Shown here piece after piece: positions 7,765 through 16,535 of a DNA stretch of 64,000 bases (its first letter is position 1; every line of letters starts with the position of its first letter). The stretch comes from Sphingomonas glacialis. Its GTDB lineage: Bacteria; Pseudomonadota; Alphaproteobacteria; Sphingomonadales; Sphingomonadaceae. The notes under the pieces are model-generated. The model was given only the letters and a program-made list of their open reading frames with translations, had not been told where the DNA came from and searched no databases. The stretch is taken from contig NZ_RCZC01000012.1 of NCBI RefSeq assembly GCF_006439055.1, positions 1-64,000 on the forward strand, given 5' to 3'. The position numbers and the translations under genes are program-made.

Positions 7765-10700
7765 ATGACCTTTGACGTAGCGTCCACCGCCCGCAAATCC
7801 ATGGGCGCTTTGCACCGGGCGAGCGAACCCGATGTTCTAAAGCCGCTATTGGACCGTGCGGCGCTCACGCCCGAGTCGCGTGAGCGGGTGATGGGCCATG
7901 CGCTCGGGCTGCTCGCCGACCTGCGTGCGGCGCAGGGAAAGGGGTGGGTGAACCAGTTTCTGCAGGAATATCGGCTCAATTCGTCCGAGGGCGTCGCGTT
8001 GCTGTCGCTCGCCGAGGCGTTCCTGCGCGTGCCCGATCCCGAGACCGCTGATCTGCTGATCGCCGACAAGCTCGGTGATGCCGATTGGCGCGCGCACACG
8101 GGCAAGTCGAACTCGACGCTCGTCAATTCGGCGACCTGGGGGCTGGTCGTTGGCCGTGCCCTCGTCGGTGATGGTCAGACGCAAAGTTCGCTGCGTCGCC
8201 TGATCAGCCGCGCGGGCGAGCCGTTCGTACGCCAGGCGGTCGGCGCGGCGATGCGGATGATGGGCGAGATCTTCGTGATGGGCCGCACGATCGACGAAGC
8301 GATGAAGCGGATGCGCAAGCCCGAGAACAAGGGCTTCACCGCGAGCTTCGACATGCTCGGCGAGGCGGCGCGGACGCACGACGACGCGCAGCGCTATTTC
8401 CGCGCCTATACCGATGCGGTCGACGCGGTCGGGCGTGACCCCGCGGCGGGGCATTCGATCTCGGTCAAGCTGTCGGCGCTCCACCCGCGCTACGAAGTGT
8501 CGCGCTGGGACGAGTGCGTGCCCGCGCTGACTGAGATGCTGGAGGCGCTCGCCGTTCAGGCCGCCAGCAAAGGGATCGCGTTGACGGTCGATGCCGAGGA
8601 GAGCGAGCGGCTCGAGATGAGCCTCGATATCATCGGCACCGTCGCCGCGCTGCCGAGCCTCAAGGGCTGGGACGGGTTCGGCATGGCGGTGCAGGCGTAC
8701 GGCAAGCGCGCGCGGCCGGTCGTCGCGTGGGCGGGCGCGCTCGATCGCATCATGAACGTGCGGCTGGTCAAGGGCGCCTATTGGGACAGCGAGATCAAGC
8801 GGACGCAGGTCGAGGGGCTGGCGGAGTATCCGCTGTTCACGCGCAAGGCGGCGACCGACGTGTCGTATCTCGCGGTGGCGCGCGACATGCTCGATGCGCC
8901 GAACATCCGGCCGGCGTTCGCCAGCCACAATGCGCTGACGGTGGCGACGATCATGGAATGGGCCGGCAACAGCCGCGACTTCGAGTTCCAGCGGCTGCAC
9001 GGCATGGGCGACGGGCTGTACGAGCGGCTGGTGCGCGAGAATGGCTATCATTGCCGGGTCTATGCGCCGGTTGGCGGGCATCGCGATTTGCTGGCGTATC
9101 TGGTGCGCCGGTTGCTCGAGAATGGGGCGAATTCGTCGTTCGTGCATCAGTTGGCGGACGAGCGCCTGACCGAGGCTGAGATCCTTGCGGACCCGGTGGC
9201 GAAGATCGCCGCGGTCGGTGGGGCGCGGCATCCGAGCATTCCATTGCCGGTCGATCTGTTCGGTGCCGGGCGGCGCAACAGCGCCGGCCTCGATCTCGCG
9301 GACCGGGTGGTGTTGCGCGAAACGGTGGCGGCGGTCGAATCCCCCTCCCGCCTGCGGGAGGGGCTAGGGGAGGGGCGTGCCTCAAGCGCGACTTCGACCG
9401 TTGCGCACCTCCCTCCCCCAACCCCTCCCGCAAGAGGAAGGGGAGATGCGGTTGCGCGCGCCCACGCTGCGTTCCCCGCCTGGTCCGCCACGCCCGTAAC
9501 CCAGCGCGCCGCGTGCCTCGACCGCCTCGCCGACCTGCTCGAACAGCACCGCGACGACCTCATGGCGATCTGCGTCCAGGAAGCCTTCAAAACCATCCCC
9601 GACGCGCTCGGCGAAGTGCGCGAGGCGGTCGATTTCTGCCGCTACTACGCGCAGCAGGCGCGCGACGGGTTGCAGCCGGTCGAACTCCCCGGGCCGACCG
9701 GCGAGCGCAACGTGCTGCGCTTCGACGGGCGCGGCGTGTGGGCGACGATCGCGCCGTGGAACTTCCCGCTCGCGATCTTCCTCGGCCAGACCGTCGCCGC
9801 GCTCGTTGCGGGAAACAGCGTCGTCGCCAAGCCCGCGCCGCAGACGCCGCGCATCGCCGCGCGCGCGGTCGAGCTGGCGCATGAAGCCGGCGTGCCGAAG
9901 GATGCGTTGATCCTGCTCCCCGGCGGCCCCGAAGTCGGTGCGGCGCTGACAGCCGACCCGCGCGTGATGGGCGTCGCCTTTACGGGCTCCACCGCCACCG
10001 CCCGGAAGATCGCGCGATCGCTGCTCGAGGACGACACCCGTCCGATCGTCCCGCTGATCGCCGAGACCGGCGGGATCAACGCGATGATCGTCGATTCGAC
10101 CGCGCTCCCCGAACAGGTCGTGGCAGACGTGGTGACTTCGGCGTTCCGCTCGGCCGGACAGCGCTGCTCGGCGCTCCGCCTCTTGCTGCTGCAGGAGGAG
10201 ATCGCCGGCACGACGATCGAGATGCTGAAAGGAGCGATGGAGACGCTACGGCTCGGCGACCCCGCCGATCCCGCGACCGATGTCGGCCCGGTGATCGACC
10301 AGGCTGCCTATGACAAACTCATGGCCTATCGCGCGCGCGCCGGCGTGGTGAAGACGCTCGACGCGCCCGCCGACGGGCTGTTCGTGCCGCCGACGTTGGT
10401 GCAGCTCGACCGGATCGAGGATCTGACGCAGGAATGGTTTGGCCCGATCCTACACGTCGCGACCTGGCCCGCGGGCAAACTCGCCGAGACGATCGCGGCG
10501 GTCAACGCCAAGGGCTATGGCCTGACGATGGGCCTCCACAGCCGCATCGCGCGCGCAGCGGACGAGACCGAGGCGCTGGCGCAGGTCGGCAACCTCTACG
10601 TCAACCGCTCGATGATCGGCGCGGTGGTCGGCTCGCAGCCGTTCGGCGGGGAGGGGCTTTCCGGCACCGGGCCGAAAGCGGGCGGGCCGCATTATCTGCA

Positions 10701-10791
10701 TCGCTTCGTGGTCGAGCGGGCGGTGTCGGTCGACACGACCAGCGCGGGCGGCAATGCGACGTTGCTGAGCCTCGACGAAGGCGGGATCTGA
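7765..10791 (+). CDS. putA: Bifunctional proline dehydrogenase / L-glutamate-5-semialdehyde dehydrogenase with repeat-derived linker
   Basis: 1008 residues from the ATG at 7765. There is no ribbon-helix-helix domain, so it is a catalytic, non-repressor PutA. Residues about 30-490 are the FAD-dependent proline dehydrogenase barrel (VRLVKGAYWDSEIKR near 331-345). Residues about 560-1008 are the NAD-dependent aldehyde dehydrogenase: FTGSTATARK, ETGGINAMIV, and the catalytic cysteine C801 in AGQRCSALR. The enzyme oxidises proline to glutamate. Residues about 526-560 (ESPSRLREGLGEG onward to PARGRGD) are encoded by a family-1 inverted repeat lying in frame between the two domains, with no stop codon. 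Both catalytic domains look intact, so the protein is probably functional. Confidence 0.93.
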   Translation: MTFDVASTARKSMGALHRASEPDVLKPLLDRAALTPESRERVMGHALGLLADLRAAQGKGWVNQFLQEYRLNSSEGVALLSLAEAFLRVPDPETADLLIADKLGDADWRAHTGKSNSTLVNSATWGLVVGRALVGDGQTQSSLRRLISRAGEPFVRQAVGAAMRMMGEIFVMGRTIDEAMKRMRKPENKGFTASFDMLGEAARTHDDAQRYFRAYTDAVDAVGRDPAAGHSISVKLSALHPRYEVSRWDECVPALTEMLEALAVQAASKGIALTVDAEESERLEMSLDIIGTVAALPSLKGWDGFGMAVQAYGKRARPVVAWAGALDRIMNVRLVKGAYWDSEIKRTQVEGLAEYPLFTRKAATDVSYLAVARDMLDAPNIRPAFASHNALTVATIMEWAGNSRDFEFQRLHGMGDGLYERLVRENGYHCRVYAPVGGHRDLLAYLVRRLLENGANSSFVHQLADERLTEAEILADPVAKIAAVGGARHPSIPLPVDLFGAGRRNSAGLDLADRVVLRETVAAVESPSRLREGLGEGRASSATSTVAHLPPPTPPARGRGDAVARAHAAFPAWSATPVTQRAACLDRLADLLEQHRDDLMAICVQEAFKTIPDALGEVREAVDFCRYYAQQARDGLQPVELPGPTGERNVLRFDGRGVWATIAPWNFPLAIFLGQTVAALVAGNSVVAKPAPQTPRIAARAVELAHEAGVPKDALILLPGGPEVGAALTADPRVMGVAFTGSTATARKIARSLLEDDTRPIVPLIAETGGINAMIVDSTALPEQVVADVVTSAFRSAGQRCSALRLLLLQEEIAGTTIEMLKGAMETLRLGDPADPATDVGPVIDQAAYDKLMAYRARAGVVKTLDAPADGLFVPPTLVQLDRIEDLTQEWFGPILHVATWPAGKLAETIAAVNAKGYGLTMGLHSRIARAADETEALAQVGNLYVNRSMIGAVVGSQPFGGEGLSGTGPKAGGPHYLHRFVVERAVSVDTTSAGGNATLLSLDEGGI
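9342..9446. repeat. Family-1 inverted repeat inside putA
   Basis: CCCCTCCCGC-CT-GCGGGAGGGG at 9342-9363, a spacer, and the inverted partner with ACCCCTCCCGCAAGAGGAAG at about 9421-9440 form the same two-hairpin unit as at 1159-1255. Here it is translated in the putA frame. The right hairpin has an imperfect stem (GAGGAAGGGG), so the copy has begun to diverge. Confidence 0.85.
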
Positions 10792-10811
10792 GCGGGGCCG
10801 CTAAGCCCCTT

Positions 10812-10907
10812 CGTCACCCCGGCCCAGTGCCGGGGTCCACCGTGCCGCCTGTGCTGCGACGGTAGGACGCGTATCCCGGTGGACCCCGGCACAAGGCCGG
10901 GGTGACG
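10812..10907. repeat. Paired GC-rich inverted repeat, family 2
   Basis: CGTCACCCCGGCCCAGTGCC at 10812 and its inverted copy ending GGCCGGGGTGACGG at 10907 flank about 40 unrelated bases. It lies between the converging putA and mscS-like genes and may help end both transcripts. Confidence 0.8.
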
Positions 10908-10912
10908 GTGGG

Positions 10913-12175
10913 TTAGTTGTGCCCCGAGTCCCCGTCGACGGCTGAATCGCTCGGTGTGGCGCCGGTACCTTGGCGGTGGGAGGGAACAGGCGTTGGCTCG
11001 GCCTTCTCTGCCACCGGGGGCGCATCGAGCGCCGCATAGGGCAGCACCATCTCGCCATCCGGCGCGGCGGTGAAGCTCGTCTGCGTCGGATACGCCAGAC
11101 CGATCCCCGCCTCGTTGAGGCACCGGATGATCGCCAGCCCGACGGTATGCCGCGCGTCGTAGAATTCCTGGAACGCCGCGCTCGGCGAATCGAACTCCAC
11201 GTCGAAATCGTAGCTGCTCGCGCCGAAGGTGGTGAACCCCGCGCGTACGAACTTCATGCCCTTGCCCTCGACCACCGCCTTGATCATTGTCGGCAGCGCC
11301 TCGAGCGTCTCGATCGGCGTCCACTGCACCAGCCCGAGCGTGAACACCACGCGGCGATATTCGCGCTGCGTGTTGTTGATGATTTCCTTCTCGAGCAACT
11401 GCTTGTTCGCGACGATCCGCTCCTCGCCGGTGACGCCGCGGATGCGCGTCGACTTGAGCCCGATCGCCTCGACCGTGCCCGACGATTTGTCATAGCTGAT
11501 CGCGTCGCCGCGCCGGAACGGGCGGTCGAAGATGATCGCGAGCGCCGCGAACAGATCGGCGAAAATGCCCTGCGCCGCCAGACCGATCGCGATACCGCCG
11601 ACGCCGAGACCGGCGATGAGCCCCGTTACGTTGACCCCCAGATTGTCGAGCACCACGATCGCGGCGATCGCGAACACCGCAAAGCCGACCAGGATACGGA
11701 TGATCCCCATCGCGCTGCCGATCGCCTCGCCCGAATAATGCTCGTCGGCGGTGCGATATTCGATTGCGCCGATGATGATCTCGCGCGCCCAGATCGCGCC
11801 CTGATAGCCCGCGGTCAGGATCCAGATGAAATTGATCGTCGCGCGGACCTCTTGCGGAGTGCCCGCAAAATTGGCCGCGCTGACGAGCTTGACCGCAGCG
11901 ATCACCATGAAGGTGTTGCCCGTAGCCACCACCGCCCGCGCGACGATCGCGCCCCAGCGGCGCGACAGCGACGGGTGCGAACAATATTTTCGCGCGAGCC
12001 GGCGAATGAAATGCATCGCGACCACCAATGCGCTGGCTAGAGCGACGGCGATGATCAGTTGAAGCCAGTGCGTCGCCGCCCAACGATAGGTGGTGCTGAT
12101 CAGACTGCGGAGTTGTTCGTCGAAATCCTGAACGCGGATCGGTGGCAGGATTGCGGTCGTATTCTTGGTCGTCAT
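10913..12175 (-). CDS. Small-conductance mechanosensitive channel (MscS family)
   Basis: 420 residues from the ATG at 12175, eight bases after the topoisomerase stop, so probably co-transcribed with it. Hydrophobic segments run from about residue 38, and the pore helix region is recognisable as LIAGLGVGGIAIGLAAQGIFADLFAAL with the Gly/Ala packing of TM3 in MscS. The cytoplasmic beta domain follows (IIFDRPFRRGD, and the GTVEAIGLKSTRIR motif). The C-terminus is a Pro/Ser-rich tail (about 385-420) not found in E. coli MscS. The channel opens under membrane tension in the inner membrane and protects against osmotic downshock. Confidence 0.9.
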   Translation of the reverse strand: MTTKNTTAILPPIRVQDFDEQLRSLISTTYRWAATHWLQLIIAVALASALVVAMHFIRRLARKYCSHPSLSRRWGAIVARAVVATGNTFMVIAAVKLVSAANFAGTPQEVRATINFIWILTAGYQGAIWAREIIIGAIEYRTADEHYSGEAIGSAMGIIRILVGFAVFAIAAIVVLDNLGVNVTGLIAGLGVGGIAIGLAAQGIFADLFAALAIIFDRPFRRGDAISYDKSSGTVEAIGLKSTRIRGVTGEERIVANKQLLEKEIINNTQREYRRVVFTLGLVQWTPIETLEALPTMIKAVVEGKGMKFVRAGFTTFGASSYDFDVEFDSPSAAFQEFYDARHTVGLAIIRCLNEAGIGLAYPTQTSFTAAPDGEMVLPYAALDAPPVAEKAEPTPVPSHRQGTGATPSDSAVDGDSGHN

Positions 12176-12183
12176 GACAATAC

Positions 12184-13188
12184 TCAGGCGGCTTTCGCAG
12201 GAGACGGTGCCGTGCCCTGTTCGAGGAAGGCGAGCAAGCCGCGTTCGGCGCGGCTCAGATGCTGCGTGCTGCGCGGCAGGCGGAGCGTTTCGCGAAACGC
12301 GGACTGCCCTTCCTTGGCGAGCGCGAGCAGCGCCGGATGGACATACGATTTGCGCGCGATCGCCGGCGTGTTGCCGAGCGCCTCGCTGACCGGGAGCAAC
12401 ATCGTCTTGAGGCTGATGTCGTGCGCCGCGCCGGCGAGCGCCTCGAAGGCGAGCACGCTCGCGCTCCAGGTGCGGAAATGCTTGGCGGTGAAGTCGGCGC
12501 CCATCGCCTCGCGGATATAGGCGTTGACGTCGGACGAGGTGACCGGGTGCGCCTCGCCAGCACTGTCGATCCAGCGGAACAGATGCTGGCCCGGCAGATC
12601 CTGGCAGCGCTTCACGAAGCGGCTGAGCGATCCGTCGGTGATCGTCAGCACGCGCAATTTGCCCGACTTGGCCTTGAACTGAAGCTTCAACGCCTGGCCT
12701 TTCAGCGCGGCATGGCGCTTGCGCAGCGTCGTCGCGCCGAAGCTCTTGTTCGCCCTCACATAGCCTTCGTTGCCGATGCGGACCTTGCCGAGGTCGAGCA
12801 GCCGCACGACGGCCGCCACTGCGGTATCCTTGCCGATCCCACGCTTGGCGAGATCGGCAGCGACGCGCGCGCGCAGCTTGGGCAGCGCATGGCCGAACGG
12901 CGCGCACAGCTCGTATTTCGCCGCCTCCTGCGTCTCGCGGAAACCGGTGTGATAGCGATACTGCTTGCGGCCCTTCTCGTCCCAGCCGACCGCCTGGATA
13001 TGGCCGTTGGGACTGGGGCAGTACCAGGCGTCGCGATAGGCGGGGGGCAGGCCGATCGCGTTCAACCGGTCGATCTCGTCGCGGTCGGTAATGCGCGCGC
13101 CATCGACCGCGAAATAGCCCCAGCCGTGCTTCATCGCCTTGCGTGTAATACCAGGGTCACTGTCGTCGTGGTAAGAGATGTTCGCCAT
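12184..13188 (-). CDS. DNA topoisomerase IB (poxvirus-like)
   Basis: 334 residues from the ATG at 13188 (AAAGG just upstream); an ATG at 13212 would add eight residues. The N-terminal domain contains YFAVDGARITDRDEIDRLN and PPAYRDAWYCPSPNGHIQAVGWDEKGRKQYRYH, typical of bacterial type IB enzymes. The catalytic domain has the HFRTW motif and the active-site tyrosine Y282 in ARKSYVHP. The enzyme relaxes supercoils by a 3'-phosphotyrosyl nick and needs no ATP. It is the first gene of a likely two-gene unit with the MscS-like channel and is divergent from the PfpI-like gene. Confidence 0.92.
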   Translation of the reverse strand: MANISYHDDSDPGITRKAMKHGWGYFAVDGARITDRDEIDRLNAIGLPPAYRDAWYCPSPNGHIQAVGWDEKGRKQYRYHTGFRETQEAAKYELCAPFGHALPKLRARVAADLAKRGIGKDTAVAAVVRLLDLGKVRIGNEGYVRANKSFGATTLRKRHAALKGQALKLQFKAKSGKLRVLTITDGSLSRFVKRCQDLPGQHLFRWIDSAGEAHPVTSSDVNAYIREAMGADFTAKHFRTWSASVLAFEALAGAAHDISLKTMLLPVSEALGNTPAIARKSYVHPALLALAKEGQSAFRETLRLPRSTQHLSRAERGLLAFLEQGTAPSPAKAA

Positions 13189-13282
13189 GGCCTTTAGGAA
13201 TGCACGGGCCATCGCATCGTTCCGGAACGGGCTGGCCCTGCCGATGGTTAAGCCGCCGGAACACCCCAGCCGGAGACCCATC

Positions 13283-13834
13283 ATGGCCGATCTTTCAAAT
13301 GCCCACGTGCTCATTCTCGCGACCGATGGTTTCGAGCAAGTCGAACTCTTCGGGCCGCGCCAGGCGCTGCTCGACGCCGGCGTCAAGGTGACGCTCGCCT
13401 CGGACAAGACCGATCCGATCCAGGGGATGAACCATGACGAGAAGGGCGACACGATCACGCCCGACATCCTGCTCGATGACGTCGATACCGAGGATTATAC
13501 CGCGCTGCTGCTGCCGGGTGGCGTCGCCAACCCCGACACGCTGCGGATGAACGACCGCGCGATCGAGATCATCGAGGAATTCGCCGATGACGAGAAGCTG
13601 ATCGCGGCGATCTGCCACGCGCCGTGGCTGCTGGTCGAGGCCGATGTCGTCGATGGCCGTCGCATGACGAGCTGGCCGTCGGTGCGCACCGATCTCGCCA
13701 ATGCCGGCGCCGATGTGGTCGACGAGGAGGTCGTGATCGACGGCCCGTTCATCACCAGCCGCAAGCCCGAGGACATCCCCGCCTTCAACAAGGCGATCCT
13801 GGAAGCGCTTCAGGTCGAGCTCGAAGCGGCCTGA
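13283..13834 (+). CDS. DJ-1/PfpI family protein (YhbO-like protease/deglycase)
   Basis: 183 residues; the start at 13283 has CGGAGA at a normal distance. The fold is the class-I glutamine amidotransferase-like DJ-1/PfpI type: ILATDGFEQVELFGPRQAL near the N-terminus with the conserved Glu, the LLLPGG loop near 75-80, and the nucleophile elbow AICHAPWLL with C111 followed by H112. Family members have been described as stress-linked proteases, deglycases or chaperones, and the activity of this one is open. Its 3' end overlaps the converging acyltransferase gene by 25 bases, and a 13-bp hairpin at 13841-13869 lies just after its stop. Confidence 0.88.
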   Translation: MADLSNAHVLILATDGFEQVELFGPRQALLDAGVKVTLASDKTDPIQGMNHDEKGDTITPDILLDDVDTEDYTALLLPGGVANPDTLRMNDRAIEIIEEFADDEKLIAAICHAPWLLVEADVVDGRRMTSWPSVRTDLANAGADVVDEEVVIDGPFITSRKPEDIPAFNKAILEALQVELEAA

Positions 13835-14925
13835 TCCGCGTTCCCCGTCCGCCTCAGGCGGGCGGGGAAACGGTTCATCCAGTCCTGCGCGGGGCGCTCG
13901 ACCAGGTGGTGGAGCGCCACCGACGTGCCCAGCATCAGGACGAGGTACAGCGCGATCAGGATCGGTTCGATGCCGTGGACATCGTCGATCAAGGCGAGCT
14001 TGACGATCACGAACAGCAGGAAGTGGCTGAGATAGGTCGCGTAGCTGATCTCACCGAGATAGTGCAGCGCCGGGATTTCGAGCGGGTTGCCGCGCATCCC
14101 CGAGGTCAGCGCAAGCGCGAGCAGCGCGGCGGCGAACGCCGCGGGAACCGTCAAGGTTTCGGGCTGGCCGTATAGCTTTGCGACGAACGCCACCACCGCA
14201 CAGCTGATCGCCACGAGTGCGGGTACAAGCGGCGCATCGCGCCACCGTTCCCAGAGCGAACACAGCGCGCCGCCGACCGCGAATTCGATCAGGCAGCGGC
14301 GCAGTCCGAAGATCCAGATATCGGTGCCCAGCGTCGGCGCCCCCGCCATCGCGACATGCAGCAGCGCGAGCAAGGCGACGATCGCCGCCACCACCGCCCA
14401 ACTCGGCACGCGCCGCCAGTCGAGCGCGAAGGCCACCAGCGTGAAGAGCAGATAGGCCGCCCATTCGGTGCTGATCGACCAGCTTGGGTCGTTCCATGCG
14501 AGATGATCGGTAAACCCCCAGGTCTGCATCAGCAGGACGTGCAGCGGCAGTTCGGCATAGGGATAATGCCCGGCATCGTGCCGCCCCGTCGCCGCGAGCG
14601 CGAGGACGAGCGCGAGCGTCGCGCCGAGCATGACGATGTGGAGCGGCCAGATCCGCGCAAGCCGGCGCCACAGGAAGCCCGGCACCGCGCGCATCCCGCC
14701 CTCGCGCAGCCGTTCGCTCCAACTCAGCCAGATCACGAAGCCCGACAGCAGGAAGAAGAAATCGACCGCGAGATAGCCTTTGGCAAACAGCGCGATCACC
14801 GCCGGCGGCAGCCAGTCGAGCGACAGCCGGATGTGGAACAGCACGACCAGCCATGCGGCGATCCCGCGCATCCCGGTCAGCGCGCGCAATTCGTACCGCG
14901 GCGGGGCAGGGGACGGCGCTGCCAT
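13810..14925 (-). CDS. Acyltransferase 3 family membrane protein (OafA/YrhL-like)
   Basis: 371 residues with about ten hydrophobic segments. The N-terminus shows the family signature ELRALTGMRGIAAWLVVLFHIRLS with the conserved His, followed by GYLAVDFFFLLSGFVIWLSW, which is diagnostic for acyltransferase 3. Such proteins O-acetylate or otherwise acylate surface polysaccharides at the inner membrane. The ATG at 14925 overlaps the stop of the upstream ligase-like gene (ATGA), so translation is probably coupled, which supports a role in modifying the same polysaccharide. A hairpin at 13841-13869 falls in its last codons. Confidence 0.88.
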   Translation of the reverse strand: MAAPSPAPPRYELRALTGMRGIAAWLVVLFHIRLSLDWLPPAVIALFAKGYLAVDFFFLLSGFVIWLSWSERLREGGMRAVPGFLWRRLARIWPLHIVMLGATLALVLALAATGRHDAGHYPYAELPLHVLLMQTWGFTDHLAWNDPSWSISTEWAAYLLFTLVAFALDWRRVPSWAVVAAIVALLALLHVAMAGAPTLGTDIWIFGLRRCLIEFAVGGALCSLWERWRDAPLVPALVAISCAVVAFVAKLYGQPETLTVPAAFAAALLALALTSGMRGNPLEIPALHYLGEISYATYLSHFLLFVIVKLALIDDVHGIEPILIALYLVLMLGTSVALHHLVERPAQDWMNRFPARLRRTGNADQAASSST

Positions 14926-16286
14926 CAGGCGGTAACGGGGTCGATCGTGCGCGGCTTGCGGCGCGGCTGCCACGGCTGCGCGGCGCGTTTGCGCGCGAGA
15001 TAGGTGTCGAGCCCGATCTGCGCGCCGATCAGCATGTAGACGAACGGCTGGAACGCGATCCCGATGAACGCCGCGCCGAGCAGATAGACGATATGCGCTG
15101 ACTGCAAAGCGCCGGCGAGCGGGGTGACCCACGCCGTGTCGGCCGCACCCTTGCGATAGCGGTGGCGCAGCACTTCCATCCGGAAGATGCCGATCAGGCT
15201 GATCGACAGCCACAGGATCAGCCCGGGGAAGCCCTGTTCGCCGAGCATCTCGAAATAGGCGCTATGGAAGGCGCGCGCCTGGTCGACGGTCAAATGGCGA
15301 TCGACGGTCGCATTCTCGGCGCTGCCCTCGACGCGCTCGGTATCGTAGCGGATCTTGTTCTGGCGGTACATTTCGAAGCCTCCGCCCAGCGGATGCTCCT
15401 TGGCATATTCCCACGTCCAGCCCCACACCGCGAGCCGCGTCGAGGCGGATTCGTCGCCCTTATAGGTCTTGATCGTACTCATCCGGTTGGTGAACGACGA
15501 CGGCAGGAACGGCACCGCGAGCATGCCCGCGGTGGCGAGCAGGCACAGATACAGCAGCTTGCGCTTGGCATCGCGCAGCATCAGCAGCGCGACGAGGCCG
15601 ATGCACAGCAGCCCGGTGCGCGTCGAGGTGCCGACCGGGATCAACAGGCAGGAAAAGACGAGCGCATAGCAGAAGCCCTTCACCTTCCAGTCGGGCGGGA
15701 AGATCGTGCCGTGGCGCGTGAACCACAGGATCAGCGGGATGATCGCGACCGCGACGGTCGAGATCGTCGATCCCTCGTACAGCCCCGAATTGTTCGACAC
15801 CATCAGGTTGAGCGAGCCGTAACCGCCGCCGCCGCTGGCGATCGTCTTGATCCCGCCGACGATGATGATCGACGCCGCCGAAGCGACCATCACCAGCAGC
15901 AGCGCTTCGATCCGGAGCCTGGTGCGCAGCGTGAAGGGCAGGAAGGCGGCGAACGCCAGGCACTTCCACACCCACCCCCATTTATCGAGCGCCTCGGCCG
16001 GGAAATCGGCGGTGAGCGTGGTGCAATAGCAATAGACCATCAGCAGGACGATCATCCCCTGCCGCGGGGTGAAGCGCGTTCCCGTCTTGTCGTCTGCGAC
16101 GAGCCATCCGCCGACCGCGAGCACCACCGCGATCAGCGAAACCGGCACGCTGTTGAGCAGGACATAGGTCAGCCGCTGCGGCGCGACGACGTCGATATAG
16201 ACATATGCGAGGACGAAGATGAACGGCCGGCGAAACCCCGCCGCGAAGAAGGCGGCGAGGAAGGCGACGAAGACGAGATCACGCAA
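14925..16286 (-). CDS. O-antigen-ligase-like membrane protein, exosortase A-associated type
   Basis: 453 residues, more than ten membrane segments and a large periplasmic loop around WGWTWEYAKEHPLGGGFEMYRQNKI, the Wzy/WaaL-like core. The start MRDLVFVAFLAAFFAAGFRRPF and the FVLAYVYIDVVAPQRLTY segment match my knowledge of the putative O-glycosylation ligases that travel with exosortase A systems. It probably polymerises or ligates polysaccharide at the periplasmic side. The start is a TTG at 16286 whose ribosome site (GGAAGGG) lies inside the upstream 47-residue gene; the two genes overlap by eight bases. No exosortase is in this window. Confidence 0.85.
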   Translation of the reverse strand: MRDLVFVAFLAAFFAAGFRRPFIFVLAYVYIDVVAPQRLTYVLLNSVPVSLIAVVLAVGGWLVADDKTGTRFTPRQGMIVLLMVYCYCTTLTADFPAEALDKWGWVWKCLAFAAFLPFTLRTRLRIEALLLVMVASAASIIIVGGIKTIASGGGGYGSLNLMVSNNSGLYEGSTISTVAVAIIPLILWFTRHGTIFPPDWKVKGFCYALVFSCLLIPVGTSTRTGLLCIGLVALLMLRDAKRKLLYLCLLATAGMLAVPFLPSSFTNRMSTIKTYKGDESASTRLAVWGWTWEYAKEHPLGGGFEMYRQNKIRYDTERVEGSAENATVDRHLTVDQARAFHSAYFEMLGEQGFPGLILWLSISLIGIFRMEVLRHRYRKGAADTAWVTPLAGALQSAHIVYLLGAAFIGIAFQPFVYMLIGAQIGLDTYLARKRAAQPWQPRRKPRTIDPVTA

Positions 16287-16422
16287 CCGGACGACCCTTC
16301 CGCTTGCGGGCGGGCGCTTCGCCGGGCACGGATTCGCGGTCGAGATCGGGTCGGCGCAGCAGCCGCCACACGGTCAGCGCGATCAGGCCGTGGCTGATCG
16401 CCAGCGCGAGATTGTCGATCAT
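16279..16422 (-). CDS. Small protein, 47 residues, coupled to the ligase gene
   Basis: A short frame from ATG 16422 to TGA 16279, with AAAGGAG ten bases before the start. The protein begins MIDNLALAISHGLIALTVW, a single short hydrophobic helix, and ends in a basic tail (ARKRKGRPVA). It overlaps the TTG start of the ligase-like gene by eight bases. The overlap and strong ribosome site support a real gene. It could be a small membrane subunit or mainly a leader for translational coupling. No family recognised. Confidence 0.65.
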   Translation of the reverse strand: MIDNLALAISHGLIALTVWRLLRRPDLDRESVPGEAPARKRKGRPVA

Positions 16423-16535
16423 GCCGTCGCGCTCCTTTCGCAATACCCGTAACCGCCCTATCGCTGCGGGGTTCAGGCCGCTCTACGGGTGTCGGGTTGA
16501 GGCTCCGTTAAGCACTCATGCGTTAGGGCGATAGC

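Noticed and set aside
10913..12907. Apparent fusion of an Arg-rich N-terminal part with the MscS channel
   Set aside because: The N-terminal part is the topoisomerase gene read in a wrong frame; the channel starts at 12175.
13841..13869. Hairpin as intrinsic terminator of the PfpI-like gene
   Set aside because: The 13-bp stem is convincing, but no T-run follows on the plus strand and it lies in the acyltransferase coding end, so it is noted only as a hairpin.
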